Shown: positions 10,081 through 19,298 of the stretch, in pieces
Layout of the letters: each line of letters begins with the position of its first letter
Numbering within the stretch: position 1 is the stretch's first letter
Assembly: GCA_030068145.1 (NCBI GenBank)
Contig: JAPJBO010000429.1
Location: 122,060-186,059, forward strand
DNA: 64,000 nt
Direction: 5' to 3'
DNA from: Diplonema papillatum
Taxonomy: Eukaryota; Euglenozoa; Diplonemea; Diplonemida; Diplonemidae
Notes under the pieces: generated by a model
Seen by the model: the letters and a program-made list of their open reading frames with translations, nothing else
What the model was told of the DNA's origin: nothing
The model's database searches: none
Position numbers and translations under genes: made by a program

Positions 10081-13000
10081 ATGAGCGACAAAGCCGTCGC
10101 CTCGGCGCCGGCAAGCGGCAAGAAGAAGGATGCCGGCGTCGTCGAGGTTGACGCGAGCCGGAGCGGTGGTGTCTACATCCCGCCGTTCAAACTGGCGCAG
10201 ATGAAGCAGGCGATGGACAAGAACAGCCGGGAGTACCAGCGCCTGATGTGGGACGCTTTGAAGAAGAGTCTCAACGGGATCGTGAACAAGGTCAACGTCG
10301 ACAACATCCACAACCTCGTCCTCGAAGCGTTCCAAGAGAACCTGGTCTGGGGAATGGGCTTGTTCTGCAGAGCTTTGCTGAAGGCGCAGGCCGCATCTCC
10401 GTCGTTCACGAACGTGTTCTGCGCTTTGGTCTCCATCATCAACTCGAAGCTTCCCGAAATCGGGGACCTCCTCATCAAGCGCATCCTGTTCAACTACAAG
10501 AAGGCGCACCAGCGCAACGACAAGATCATGCTGCTGACCCTCTCGAAGTTCCTCGCCCACCTCATCAACCAAAAGGTAGCCCACGAAGTCCTCGGGCTCG
10601 AGCTCCTCACGCTCCTGCTGCGGGACCCCCCGACCCACGACTCCGTCGAGGTCGCCGTCAGCTTCTTCAAAGAAGCCGGGAAAACGCTCGAAACCGTGTC
10701 GCAGAAGGGGTTCCTCATGGTGCAGGAGCGGTTCAGGGCGATCCTGCAGGAGGGGAAGCTGGACAAACGGACGCAGTACATCATCGAGGGCCTGTTCGCG
10801 GTGATCAAGAAGAAGTTCGCCGACTTCCCGGACGTGATCGAGGCGCTCGACCTGGTCGAAGAAGAGGACCAAATGACGCACGAAATGGGGCTCTTCGAAG
10901 ACTACGACGTCCGCTCCGGGCTCGACTTCTTCAAGTTCGACCCCAACTGGCTCGAGAAGCAGGAGCAGTACAACGAGATCAAGGCGGAGATCCTGGGGGA
11001 GGACGACGACGACGAAGACGACGAAGGCGCGAACGCCGCCGACAACGGGGAGAACCCGAACGCGGGCGCCGCGGGCGACGACGCGGAGGAGCAGAAGGAC
11101 GAGGTCACCGACATGACCGCCGAGGAGGCCACACGGCTCCGCCTGGCCATCTACCTCGCCATCAGGTCGTCCATCAACCACGACGAGGCAGCTCACAAGC
11201 TTTTGAACGGGCCCTGCGCGAACTACACGGTACGTTTTTTATTTATATACGCACCTGCTTTGTAGGAAATACATGAGGAGGCTGCCAGTTGCGAAATCTC
11301 ATAGGGGATGAACGTGCATAGTGGTACTCATCAGCATGCCGATGACTCCCCACCAGGGGTTCACCTAAATCCGGGGGGGCCAGGGGGTCGATCCCCGGGC
11401 CCCGGGCCCCTAGTTAGCGTTCACCCAGCCTGTAGGCATCTGTGGTTGGATGCATCACTGTTTTCCAACGTTCGAGGTGTCAAAATGACTTCAATGTCTC
11501 GTCTGGACCCGAATCTGAACAGCCTACTCGATGGATTTGGTATCGCCGTTCTCATGTGCAGCAGTGAATGGAATGGAATCTCGTAGGAAATCATTGCGAA
11601 AGGGGTCTCGTTGATGTGGCTAAAACTTCGTTTTGAAAGCCACAAAGAAATGAAATGAAAACTACACGATCACCTCGAAAAACTGGCAAAACACAGGGCC
11701 CACTCATGACATCCTCGTGCGCTTGCGCTTAGCAGGGGCTTTTTCTTCTGGATCCTCTTCTGCTTCCTCCTTGTCTTCGTCTTCATCGTCGACATCGCCC
11801 TCTTCTTCATCATCGCCCTCTTCGTCTTCTTCTTCTTCTTCGTCTTCTTCGTCCTCTTCGTCCTCTTCATACTCTTCATACTCTTCGTCTTCTTCGTCTT
11901 CTTCTTCTTCGGGGTTCGAATCCGCATCCGTGCCTGTGTCTTTCGCTTCAGCTGTTGTATCCTTGGGGAAATGTTTTGATTCTCCAGAAGCCTGGAGCAG
12001 TTTCTGCTCAATTTTCGTAAACAGCGACTCCTTTGCGGTTGGGGCGTTCTTCTTTCGGGCGAGTCGTCTGGTTGTTTGTTGCAACCACGCCACTGTATCT
12101 CTGCGGATAAAGTCTTGGGCGTCGGACGATGCTGGACCCCCATCGCGGATCAAGATTTCATTTGACAATGTAGCGGGCATTATGTCAGTCCTCTTTTGTG
12201 TCGCAGCACGCAACACTGCAAACAAGCGCTCCGCTTTGTTTGACGAACACGAGGAGAAGATGAGCCCGTACTCTATTGCTAGCTTCACCTTACCTTCCAC
12301 CGAATTGACCACCTTTATCCACCCAGCCCAACAAGCACTTTCTTTAGCCAGCTTCTTTGCGACCAGCCACTGACCGGTCGTTTTCTCGCCACTCTCTTGA
12401 GGAAGCCGTTTCTGGAGTGCCATCGACTCAAGCACAAGGTCCAGCTCCTTGTTTCCGTAATCCGCCAGCTCCTCTTCAGAGAGGGAAGCCAGCTTGTACG
12501 TGTTCATCATGACCAGCAGTGCTTTTGAAATGCAGTCGTACTTTCGGACTTTCTGCAGTCCAGTAAGCACCAAATCGCAGGCATCGCTGTTAACTTTCTC
12601 TACTTGGCGTAATTTTAGCTTCAGCACCTCCTCGTGCGCTTCCCCTACTGCAAAGTCGAAGTGGAGGAGCACAGCACCGTCACTCTGACCGACCAGGCTT
12701 GGCTTTTGTAAAATCGAGAACAGCTCGTCGTAAAAGACAAGGGCAAGCGAAATGGCCTCGGATCTGATAGCCTTGCGAAGAAGTGTCTGTGTCTGTGCGA
12801 GATTCAACTGTGTGCCTGTCTTGCCGGTCTCAGCTGCCTTGGCTGAAGCCCACGCAGTGCCAGTCTCAACATGAGACTTCCAAAGCGGCCACATGCGCTT
12901 TGCCCGTGCGACGCTCGTCCTCATCTTCGCCAGCCACCGAATGCGGTACGATATCGATGGCCTGAGTACTAGTTTGCGTGCTTTCGGGGGCTTTTTGAAT

Positions 13001-16000
13001 TTCTTTGCGGACTCGACCTCAAGTTCACGGTACAGCTTGGGTGACTGGGAGTATGCCCTGTCAAAGTGACGGATCGTCCCGGTAAGCTCGGATAACCCTG
13101 GCAGGGTTAGCAGCGGTTTCATTGCATTCTGTAAGTCATGAGGGGCATCAGAGAAATGCGCTTGCTTAGTTCGCTGGGGCAGCGAGATTTGCCCAGCTAG
13201 CCCCTTTTTCCAGCCGGTAATAGTACGACAGCTGTCACTAATAAGTCCCCAGAGGTCGTACACTGTCAAATCCACGGTTTGCAAAGCGCGTTCCAGCTGC
13301 TGGCGCAGAGAGAAGCCACTCGCAGACACAAGCAGGTTTTCCTGCAAGTTGAGAAAGCGTTCCTCCACACGAACTGCCTTGCCGGAGTGGTAGAGGAGGT
13401 AGCGGAACACGAAGACATTCAAGTCCTTCGTGACCGCGCGCAACGAAGAGCCGTCAGTAATACAGGCAACGATGTTACTCTGCTGCATCTCCGCAGATAT
13501 CCGTTTCCGAACCTGCATGGACCACACCTTGATCATGTCTGTGACATGTCTCTTATTTGCATATTTTTTTGGGATGCCGTCTACAACCGCTTTGCTGGCG
13601 GCAGCGTGCTCCATTCCTTTGTACACAGCCGCGTACATCACAATGTGCAGCTTCAAAAAGATGTTCACCTTCTCTTCAGACGGCGGTTTTGGTGCAGGGA
13701 CTGGCGCCTGGCCAGAAGCTGTCGATGCGCTCGCAGTTTTGTGCACTTGGGAGGTGAGATGCTTGTTTTGCGCACGGCGTAGATTGTCTTTGGTGTGCGT
13801 GACGGCAAAGTCGATCCAGTGGTTTTTCTCCTTTTGCTTAAACCTCCTAATCTTCTCTTTTGCAAGAGCTTCAACACACACGACGCAACCTATACCTGAA
13901 GGTTTTCGCACAAAGCATGCTTTGGGATCCGGATCCTCTCTCGGCCTGGGAACCTCAACCTGCTCGCCTGTCATCGACACACGGACGAATATCCCCCCGC
14001 GTAACTCGAGTTGCATTTTTGGCGCCCGCTGCTGAGTGGCATACACAAAGAACACACTGAAGTGACTTATAGTCTGTCGTCCTGCTGGAGGGAGGTACAG
14101 AATGTAGCTTTTGGCTGCAGGGGGGCGGCTTCTGAATTCAGGGGGCGTGACAACCTGGCAGCTACGGAAGCGTTTCGCAAAAGCATCGACTTCCAGGTTG
14201 GACAGTGCCGGCAGTTCGTCTCGACGGAGTCCTTTCGCATGGATGTTCGCCCATCGTGACTCAGTCATGCAAAAGTCCGAGGCTGTTGTTGTCACCCACC
14301 ATGATTGCACCTCAGCTTCTGTTGGGCACTTGCGGAGTATCCGTCCTTGCTCCCAATCTCTTGCTGCAATCAGAGCAATGTATCCACAAAGTGCACCAGT
14401 CTGTGTGTCTTTCATGCAGGTGCGAACTTCATCTTTGTCCGCATACTTCCGCAGGTGCTCCTCACAGGCCAGCTTGCGCTTTGGTAGGTAATTCCAAGCG
14501 AAGTCCACGACAAAGTACGCGAAGTCCATTTTTGTATGATATGTGGCGGTCTTGTATTCCTTTTGAGGTTGCGGGTAGAGTCAACACTGCACAACAATAG
14601 ACCAGGTGACCAGGGACCATGTAGTCCACGGCGCACATCGAACTGCAGGACCACCCTATTTTTATTCTCTCCGAGAACAACGTATTTGGAAAGATCGAGT
14701 AGGTTTGGACCCAGACCCCAAGTGCGGCCCCTGCCAAAAATGCAAAAAAAATGCCAACCCCTTGATGAGAGATTTTTCACCTGAAATTGTACAGGGGGAA
14801 AACTGAGGCTGAAAACCAGGGGCCCGATCCCCTACTTATGTGAACACCTGCTCCCCACTATTGCAACAATATTCCAATCTCAAAAGAGTCAGGTAATGTG
14901 CTGTAGCCCACACGAAACACTGGTAAATCTGGGTTTTGTGGCGGCGTAAGCGTTCAGAAAAGACTCACTTTGTAGTTGTTTTCTCCTGGGAAGTCCAGTA
15001 AGGTCTGTGACTCACTCAAACTACAACACAAAACACACCATCAGAACGCGGACCACTTGGCGGCGATGATTATCGAAGCCGCATCGCGAGAGAAGAGCTA
15101 CTTGCGGTACCACGGCCTGCTGGCCGAGCGCTTCTGCTTGCTGAACCGAAACTTCCAATCCGCGTTCGAAGAAGAGTTCACGCAGCAGTACGCCGAGTGC
15201 TTCAACTTGGAAACCAACAAGCTGCGGAACGTTGCGAAGCTGTTCGCCCACATCCTCGAGACCGATGCGCTGCCTTGGGAGGTCCTCAAGTGCGTCAAGC
15301 TCACCGAGGCGGACACCACGTCGGGCTCCCGTATCTTCATCAAAATCTTGTTCGTTGACCTCGCCCAGCACATGGGCCTCGCCAAGGTGTGGCCCTAAGT
15401 GATACCACGCAATCTTATTTTTCTTTCGTCTTTTCTTCAGCCTTTCCACGTAAGACACACAAGAGTATTCGCTGATCGAAGCGATCTTTTGCGGCGTTTA
15501 ACAAAGTCGCTGATGACAACAACACAAGCCATATTTCGCGTTAACGACGTCTCAATTGTTCGACCACATGCCTTCGCTGTGTGCACACAGCACGCATCCG
15601 AGCTACCCACTTCCGGACGAACTACCACAGTGGTAGTTATTTCAAGGTTCGCGGGTGTCTAGTTCGCGGGTGTCTAGTTCGCGGGTGAGAGGCCAAAGAA
15701 AGGTCGAAATTGGTCGCCATTTATTTTACTGGAAAGATCTGACACAAATCTTTTGAAATGCGTCCTTCATTGGGCAGAAGTCATGCTCCGAGCTTTTGAG
15801 TGAACAATGCTTTGTTGGTACTAGAAAGCCTCCCGGCCTCAATGGCAATGGCCAACCGGAGACTCTAAAACACCGGACTTTTGAACCTCAAAAAAACGCT
15901 GAAAGTTAGTAGTTGGCAGCGCGCTGCGTGTGTAGCCCAAGCAGCGGCGAGGCGCAAACAAAAAATCTGGTGAGATCTTGGTGTCGGTCATAAATTGTTA

Positions 16001-17070
16001 CGAAGCAGGCTTGACAAAGCAAGCAAGTAAAGTGTACACGAAGGAAGCCATGCATGCCCCCTCCAACCCCCTATGCATAAGCTTTAAAACCCCCCATTTG
16101 ACGAAGGTCGCCCGGAGACTCTTAATCCCGATTTCTCAAGCGATCTTTAACTCTAAAAACGAAAGTGAGCTCGGTCGGTCGCAAGAACCGCGGGTATGAG
16201 TAGACTAATTGGGAAATGAGAGCCGACCATCAAAATAAACCCCGCCACAGCTGTGCGCGCGCATCAACGAACCCGTTCTTGCGCCATACATTGCTGGCAT
16301 CTTCCCTCGAGACTCTGCCAAGAACATGAGATTCGCCATCAACTTCTTCTCTGCGCCCTCGGTCGGTCTAGGTATGGGGAGAGCGAAGCTTTTTTTTTGC
16401 ACAAGCGCCAGCTTCGAAGTAAATGCTCGACAAAGCTGCGAGACAAAGGACCGAAGGGATCCCAAGTGCTGTACTACCGAACCACGTGTTGAAAGGACGT
16501 GGGGTCATGCGGGTCTACCCCTACACGACAAGACACACAATCAAAACAGGTCAAAGTCCTGAGGGAGAAAACAGCACACGGTGGTGTAAGCGAAGAACAA
16601 ATCGCACAAAGGAAAAAATAACAGATTAAGTGCCCCACACCGCACACCCGTTGTGATCCTGCTTTGATACCACTGGTCGACCACTCGTTTTACGTTTTTT
16701 GTGGTAGGATCGCCGGGTCAGTGTGGGCTGGTGGTGCCGATTCAGGCGTATCTTCCTATTGAATTCGAAGGGTAGGGCCATGGTGCCACCTGCCGCGACG
16801 AAGTGTGACAACCAAAAGGAAGACCCAAAACAGACACCCACCACACACACAGGCGGGCTTACTGAGGAACTCCGTGAAGCGCTGAGCGCCGTGCCTAAAC
16901 AGCAAGCGCAACTTTTGCCCGAAGACGTGTCATCCGGTAGCGACCTTGACTCGGACAGTGACGACTCTTCGTCGTCGTCTTCGTCGTCATCTTCTTCCTC
17001 GTCGTCATCTAGCTCCTCTTCTTCCTCCTCTTCAGAACAGCCCAAGAAGAAGAAGCGGAAGAAGAAGTGA
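10081..17070 (+). CDS. CWC22: Pre-mRNA-splicing factor CWC22 homolog, four exons
   Basis: CWC22 is the spliceosome component that recruits eIF4A3 and starts exon-junction-complex loading. The model joins 10081..11229, 15045..15386, 16251..16371 and 16853..17070 (609 residues). Exon 1 carries the MIF4G domain, with GVYIPPFKLAQMKQ, then LLKAQAASPSFTNVF and ALVSIINSKLPEIGDLLIKR, then an acidic linker. Exon 2 carries the MA3 domain, with ETNKLRNVAKLFAHILETD and SRIFIKILFVDLAQHMGL. Exon 3 gives IFPRDSAKN, MRFAINFF and, across the split Gly codon, VGLGGLTEELRE, matching the family closely. All introns are GT-AG with phases 0, 0 and 1. The tail is a Ser run and KKKKRKKK; it is much shorter than the RS-rich tail of animal CWC22. 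Intron 1 (3815 bp) holds a hAT transposon. The model has no break. Confidence 0.93.
11354..14850 (-). mobile_element. Complete hAT-superfamily DNA transposon
   Basis: This 3497-bp element lies in CWC22 intron 1. The left end reads CAGGGGTTCACCTAAAT and the right end, reverse-complemented, reads CAGGTGTTCACATAAGT (14 of 17 identical). It is flanked by the perfect 8-bp duplication CTCCCCAC at 11346-11353 and 14851-14858; 8 bp is the hAT hallmark and the sequence fits the loose nTnnnnAn preference. The transposase runs antisense to CWC22. A related empty site is present in the TMEM65 gene intron. The intact frame and perfect duplication suggest a recent insertion. Confidence 0.95.
11704..14529 (-). 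CDS. hAT-family transposase
   Basis: It encodes 941 residues from an ATG with no break, and would cut and move the surrounding element. The N-terminal third has a zinc-binding pattern (GIGCVVC followed by NKHLTSQVH) resembling the BED/TTF-type fingers of hAT proteins. The RNase-H-like core shows ITDGSSLRAVTK, GLISDSCRTITGWKKGL (second acidic residue context) and APHDLQNAMKPLL, which matches the C/H helix of hAT enzymes. The C-terminal dimerisation segment SSNKAERLFAVLRAATQKR contains the conserved Glu. An unusual run of about 70 Asp/Glu-rich residues and a basic KRKR tail close the protein. The catalytic assignments are by family pattern, not proof of activity. Confidence 0.9.
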   Translation of the reverse strand: MDFAYFVVDFAWNYLPKRKLACEEHLRKYADKDEVRTCMKDTQTGALCGYIALIAARDWEQGRILRKCPTEAEVQSWWVTTTASDFCMTESRWANIHAKGLRRDELPALSNLEVDAFAKRFRSCQVVTPPEFRSRPPAAKSYILYLPPAGRQTISHFSVFFVYATQQRAPKMQLELRGGIFVRVSMTGEQVEVPRPREDPDPKACFVRKPSGIGCVVCVEALAKEKIRRFKQKEKNHWIDFAVTHTKDNLRRAQNKHLTSQVHKTASASTASGQAPVPAPKPPSEEKVNIFLKLHIVMYAAVYKGMEHAAASKAVVDGIPKKYANKRHVTDMIKVWSMQVRKRISAEMQQSNIVACITDGSSLRAVTKDLNVFVFRYLLYHSGKAVRVEERFLNLQENLLVSASGFSLRQQLERALQTVDLTVYDLWGLISDSCRTITGWKKGLAGQISLPQRTKQAHFSDAPHDLQNAMKPLLTLPGLSELTGTIRHFDRAYSQSPKLYRELEVESAKKFKKPPKARKLVLRPSISYRIRWLAKMRTSVARAKRMWPLWKSHVETGTAWASAKAAETGKTGTQLNLAQTQTLLRKAIRSEAISLALVFYDELFSILQKPSLVGQSDGAVLLHFDFAVGEAHEEVLKLKLRQVEKVNSDACDLVLTGLQKVRKYDCISKALLVMMNTYKLASLSEEELADYGNKELDLVLESMALQKRLPQESGEKTTGQWLVAKKLAKESACWAGWIKVVNSVEGKVKLAIEYGLIFSSCSSNKAERLFAVLRAATQKRTDIMPATLSNEILIRDGGPASSDAQDFIRRDTVAWLQQTTRRLARKKNAPTAKESLFTKIEQKLLQASGESKHFPKDTTAEAKDTGTDADSNPEEEEDEEDEEYEEYEEDEEDEEDEEEEEDEEGDDEEEGDVDDEDEDKEEAEEDPEEKAPAKRKRTRMS
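15387..16250 (+). other. CWC22 intron 2
   Basis: It runs from donor AAG|GTGTGG to acceptor CCGCCACAG. It includes AGTAGTTGGCAGCG at about 15907, also found at about 1334 in the CAF-1 intron with partly alignable flanks. No gene is inside. Confidence 0.75.
16383..16603 (+). repeat. Dispersed repeat A, copy 2 (in CWC22 intron 3)
   Basis: It aligns with 1081-1299 over about 200 bp with scattered substitutions. It begins about 11 bp after the donor of intron 3 (16372-16852), so it makes up nearly half of this intron. Confidence 0.85.
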
Positions 17071-18131
17071 TCCATCGCCGTTGATGCTAAACTGCTAGAA
17101 ACAGCTTACAGCGGAAACGGAACAACGACAACCTCGTAGTCGTCACTCCGCGATAGCCGGTTGGTGATCCGTTATGTTTGATGCCACTCTGTCCAAAAGG
17201 ACCTTCCTGTCTGATGCCAACATGCGTAATTGCAGAACAAGTCATCCTGCTTGTTTGCCGTGTTTGCGTCTACTGTCACGGAGCTACGGTCGTACCCTCA
17301 GCGCAAAGCAAGAACGAATTGCGCTCATTGCAATGGAGGTCGCATTAACCTACCTACACTTTCAAGAGTGTTCCTCCCTTTCAGAGTGAGACTTTAGTCA
17401 GCCTCACGGCCGACCAGTATGGTAGTCATACGTCTGTTGCACGCGCAGTTGCATCGTCGTCAACATGTGCTGTCATCAACAGCTCTACGTGTCAAAGTAG
17501 TATTAGTACAGACACTCTGAACCCTTGATGCCCTCGAGAACAATCTTCTCACCTCGCCGTCGATGCGGTCGGGTACGAGCCTTCCTTGCTGACCAGTCGT
17601 GTCTTGCCCCATGCTAGCACCACCGAACCCCGCTGGTACGAACTTTGTCGTTTAATTGGCGGTAGCCGTTTGCACTTTTTCTTCGGTTTTTCGAGATATT
17701 GCAATGTGTTCCAAAGGAGCAAGCCTGAGCAATGAGCCAACACCAACTGAAGATCGTGTCACTGTTACAGCTTCGAAATCCTCTCGGCTGCCGACGGGGC
17801 AGGACGCCGGAACCTGCACTGGGAGGAGGCGCGCCTTTGCAGAGAAAGACTGAGCTCGCGGTGAAGATAGTCGCCGAGAGGGCACCGAATTTCCCACAAA
17901 AGGGGCATTCTCCTCAACTTACTCCCCTCCCTTTCTACCAACCTTCCGTCAGCACTTTTCGTATAATTTCACAACAATTCCGATTCATAACTCGAAAGAG
18001 AACGCTGGCAGCAGAGTGTATTCGTACAAACAAACACACCCACACTGGAAGGGAGAACTGCGGGTGGAGGTGACACACCACGCATATGAGCATATGAAGG
18101 GCGAGGCCACCCTTCTGCGCTGCCTCTCTCC
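17071..18131. other. Intergenic region between CWC22 and PDK1
   Basis: No recognisable gene. An upstream non-coding exon of the kinase gene could lie here but I cannot show one. Confidence 0.5.
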
Positions 18132-19298
18132 ATGAAAGACAGCACGCGGTTCACGGTGTTCCACACCCGGAGACTCGGCGGCGGCAGCTGCAGCGTCGTC
18201 GTGCGCGGGCAGGAGAACGCGACCCGCGAAGGAGTCGCTGTGAAGGTCGTCGACTTGAAGGCGCTGCGGCGGAGCCGGCTGGCCGCCGAGTCGTCGGACC
18301 CGCGGCGCGAGGTCGAAATCCTCTCCGCCGCCGGCGCGCCGCGGCACCCGAACCTGCTGCGGCTGCTGGGCCACTGGGAGGAGGCGTGCGCCTTCTACCT
18401 GGTGACAGACCTCTGCGCTACGTCCCTCGCCCACTACATCTCGCGATGCGGGCCGGAGCCGAGGGTTGCCCCACGGCTCATGGCAGAAACGGTCCTCGGC
18501 CTGGCCCAGCTGGAGGCCCTGGCGATTGTACACCGCGACGTGAAGCCGGAAAACCTGCTCCTCACGGCCGCGAACCACGTCAAGGTAGCCGACTTCGGCT
18601 CTGCCGTGTGGCTGAAGGACGTCGAGCAGTCGGGCTTCGCCGGGTCGCCCGAGTACGCGTCCCCCGAGATGCTCGAAAACTCACGGGCAGGCGGCCACGC
18701 CACCGACGTCTGGTCCTTCGGGTGCGTGCTCTTCGAGCTGTACTCGGGCATTTCGCCCTTCCGCGACTGCGATACGGAGCCGGCGATGTTTGAGGCGATC
18801 AAATCGGCGTCCTTTGCGTTCCCGCCGTACATCCCACCCCCGGTCCGCGACTTAGTCTCGCGTATGCTTGTATCGGACCCAGACGCCCGCCCGGGGCTGT
18901 CGGCCGTTCGGGAGCACGAGTACTTCGACGGAATCGACTGGGAGAACCTGCACGAAATGTGCAACATCACCGTCCTGAACGCCGACTACACGACGTACCT
19001 GGAGCGCTTCCTGTACCAAGGCGAGCACGTCGTGCACTCGGGCTTGGTGACGAAAACGCACAGGCTGTCCACGAAGACGCGGATGCTGGTGGCGACGTCG
19101 ACGCCGCGGCTGTTCTACTTCGACAAGGAGACGGACACTGTGAAGGGGTCGGTCCCGCTGGACGCGTCCACCTTCGCGACGGCGCTCGACGAGTCGCAGT
19201 TCCGCGTGCACACGCCGAGAAGAGTGTACGTGTTCGCCGACATGGCGGGGCAGGCCAACGTCTGGGCGGGCAAGATTAACGACGTCGTCAAAAACTGA
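18132..19298 (+). CDS. PDK1-like AGC kinase with C-terminal PH domain
   Basis: It encodes a 388-residue Ser/Thr kinase of the 3-phosphoinositide-dependent kinase 1 type, which phosphorylates the activation loops of other AGC kinases at membranes. Seen in order: Gly loop RLGGGSCSVVVRG, VAVKVV with Lys38, the catalytic loop IVHRDVKPENLLL with Asp136, VADFGSAVW with Asp154, the activation segment and SPEYASPEML, then VWSFGCVLFELYSG. The C-terminal ~95 residues form a PDK1-type PH domain (GLVTKTHRL, LFYFDKETD, FRVHTPRRVYVF and a final W with KINDVVK). Odd points are the near absence of sequence before the kinase domain and an activation loop with one extra residue before F-A-G-S, so the usual autophosphorylation Ser is not in register. 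The ATG used is the first in frame next to the domain; an upstream exon is possible. Confidence 0.9.
   Translation: MKDSTRFTVFHTRRLGGGSCSVVVRGQENATREGVAVKVVDLKALRRSRLAAESSDPRREVEILSAAGAPRHPNLLRLLGHWEEACAFYLVTDLCATSLAHYISRCGPEPRVAPRLMAETVLGLAQLEALAIVHRDVKPENLLLTAANHVKVADFGSAVWLKDVEQSGFAGSPEYASPEMLENSRAGGHATDVWSFGCVLFELYSGISPFRDCDTEPAMFEAIKSASFAFPPYIPPPVRDLVSRMLVSDPDARPGLSAVREHEYFDGIDWENLHEMCNITVLNADYTTYLERFLYQGEHVVHSGLVTKTHRLSTKTRMLVATSTPRLFYFDKETDTVKGSVPLDASTFATALDESQFRVHTPRRVYVFADMAGQANVWAGKINDVVKN

Larger units (their letters stand above)
11246..14990 (+). repeat. Dispersed repeat B, copy 1, split by a hAT transposon
   Basis: The two parts (11246-11353 and 14851-14990) rejoin into about 240 bp matching 51571-52070. 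Shared blocks are TACGCACCTGCTTTG, GAGGAGGCTGCCAGTTGCGA, GCAACA.TATTCC, ATGTGCTG, CCCACACGA, ATCTGGGTT and GGCGTAAGCGTTCA. It begins 16 bp inside CWC22 intron 1. Confidence 0.85.

Noticed and set aside
10072-11196. A 374-codon minus-strand frame opposite CWC22 exon 1
   Set aside because: It mirrors a GC-rich coding exon with a firm CWC22 match; its own translation shows no domain. The same applies to 49-1143 and 35913-37151 on the minus strand.
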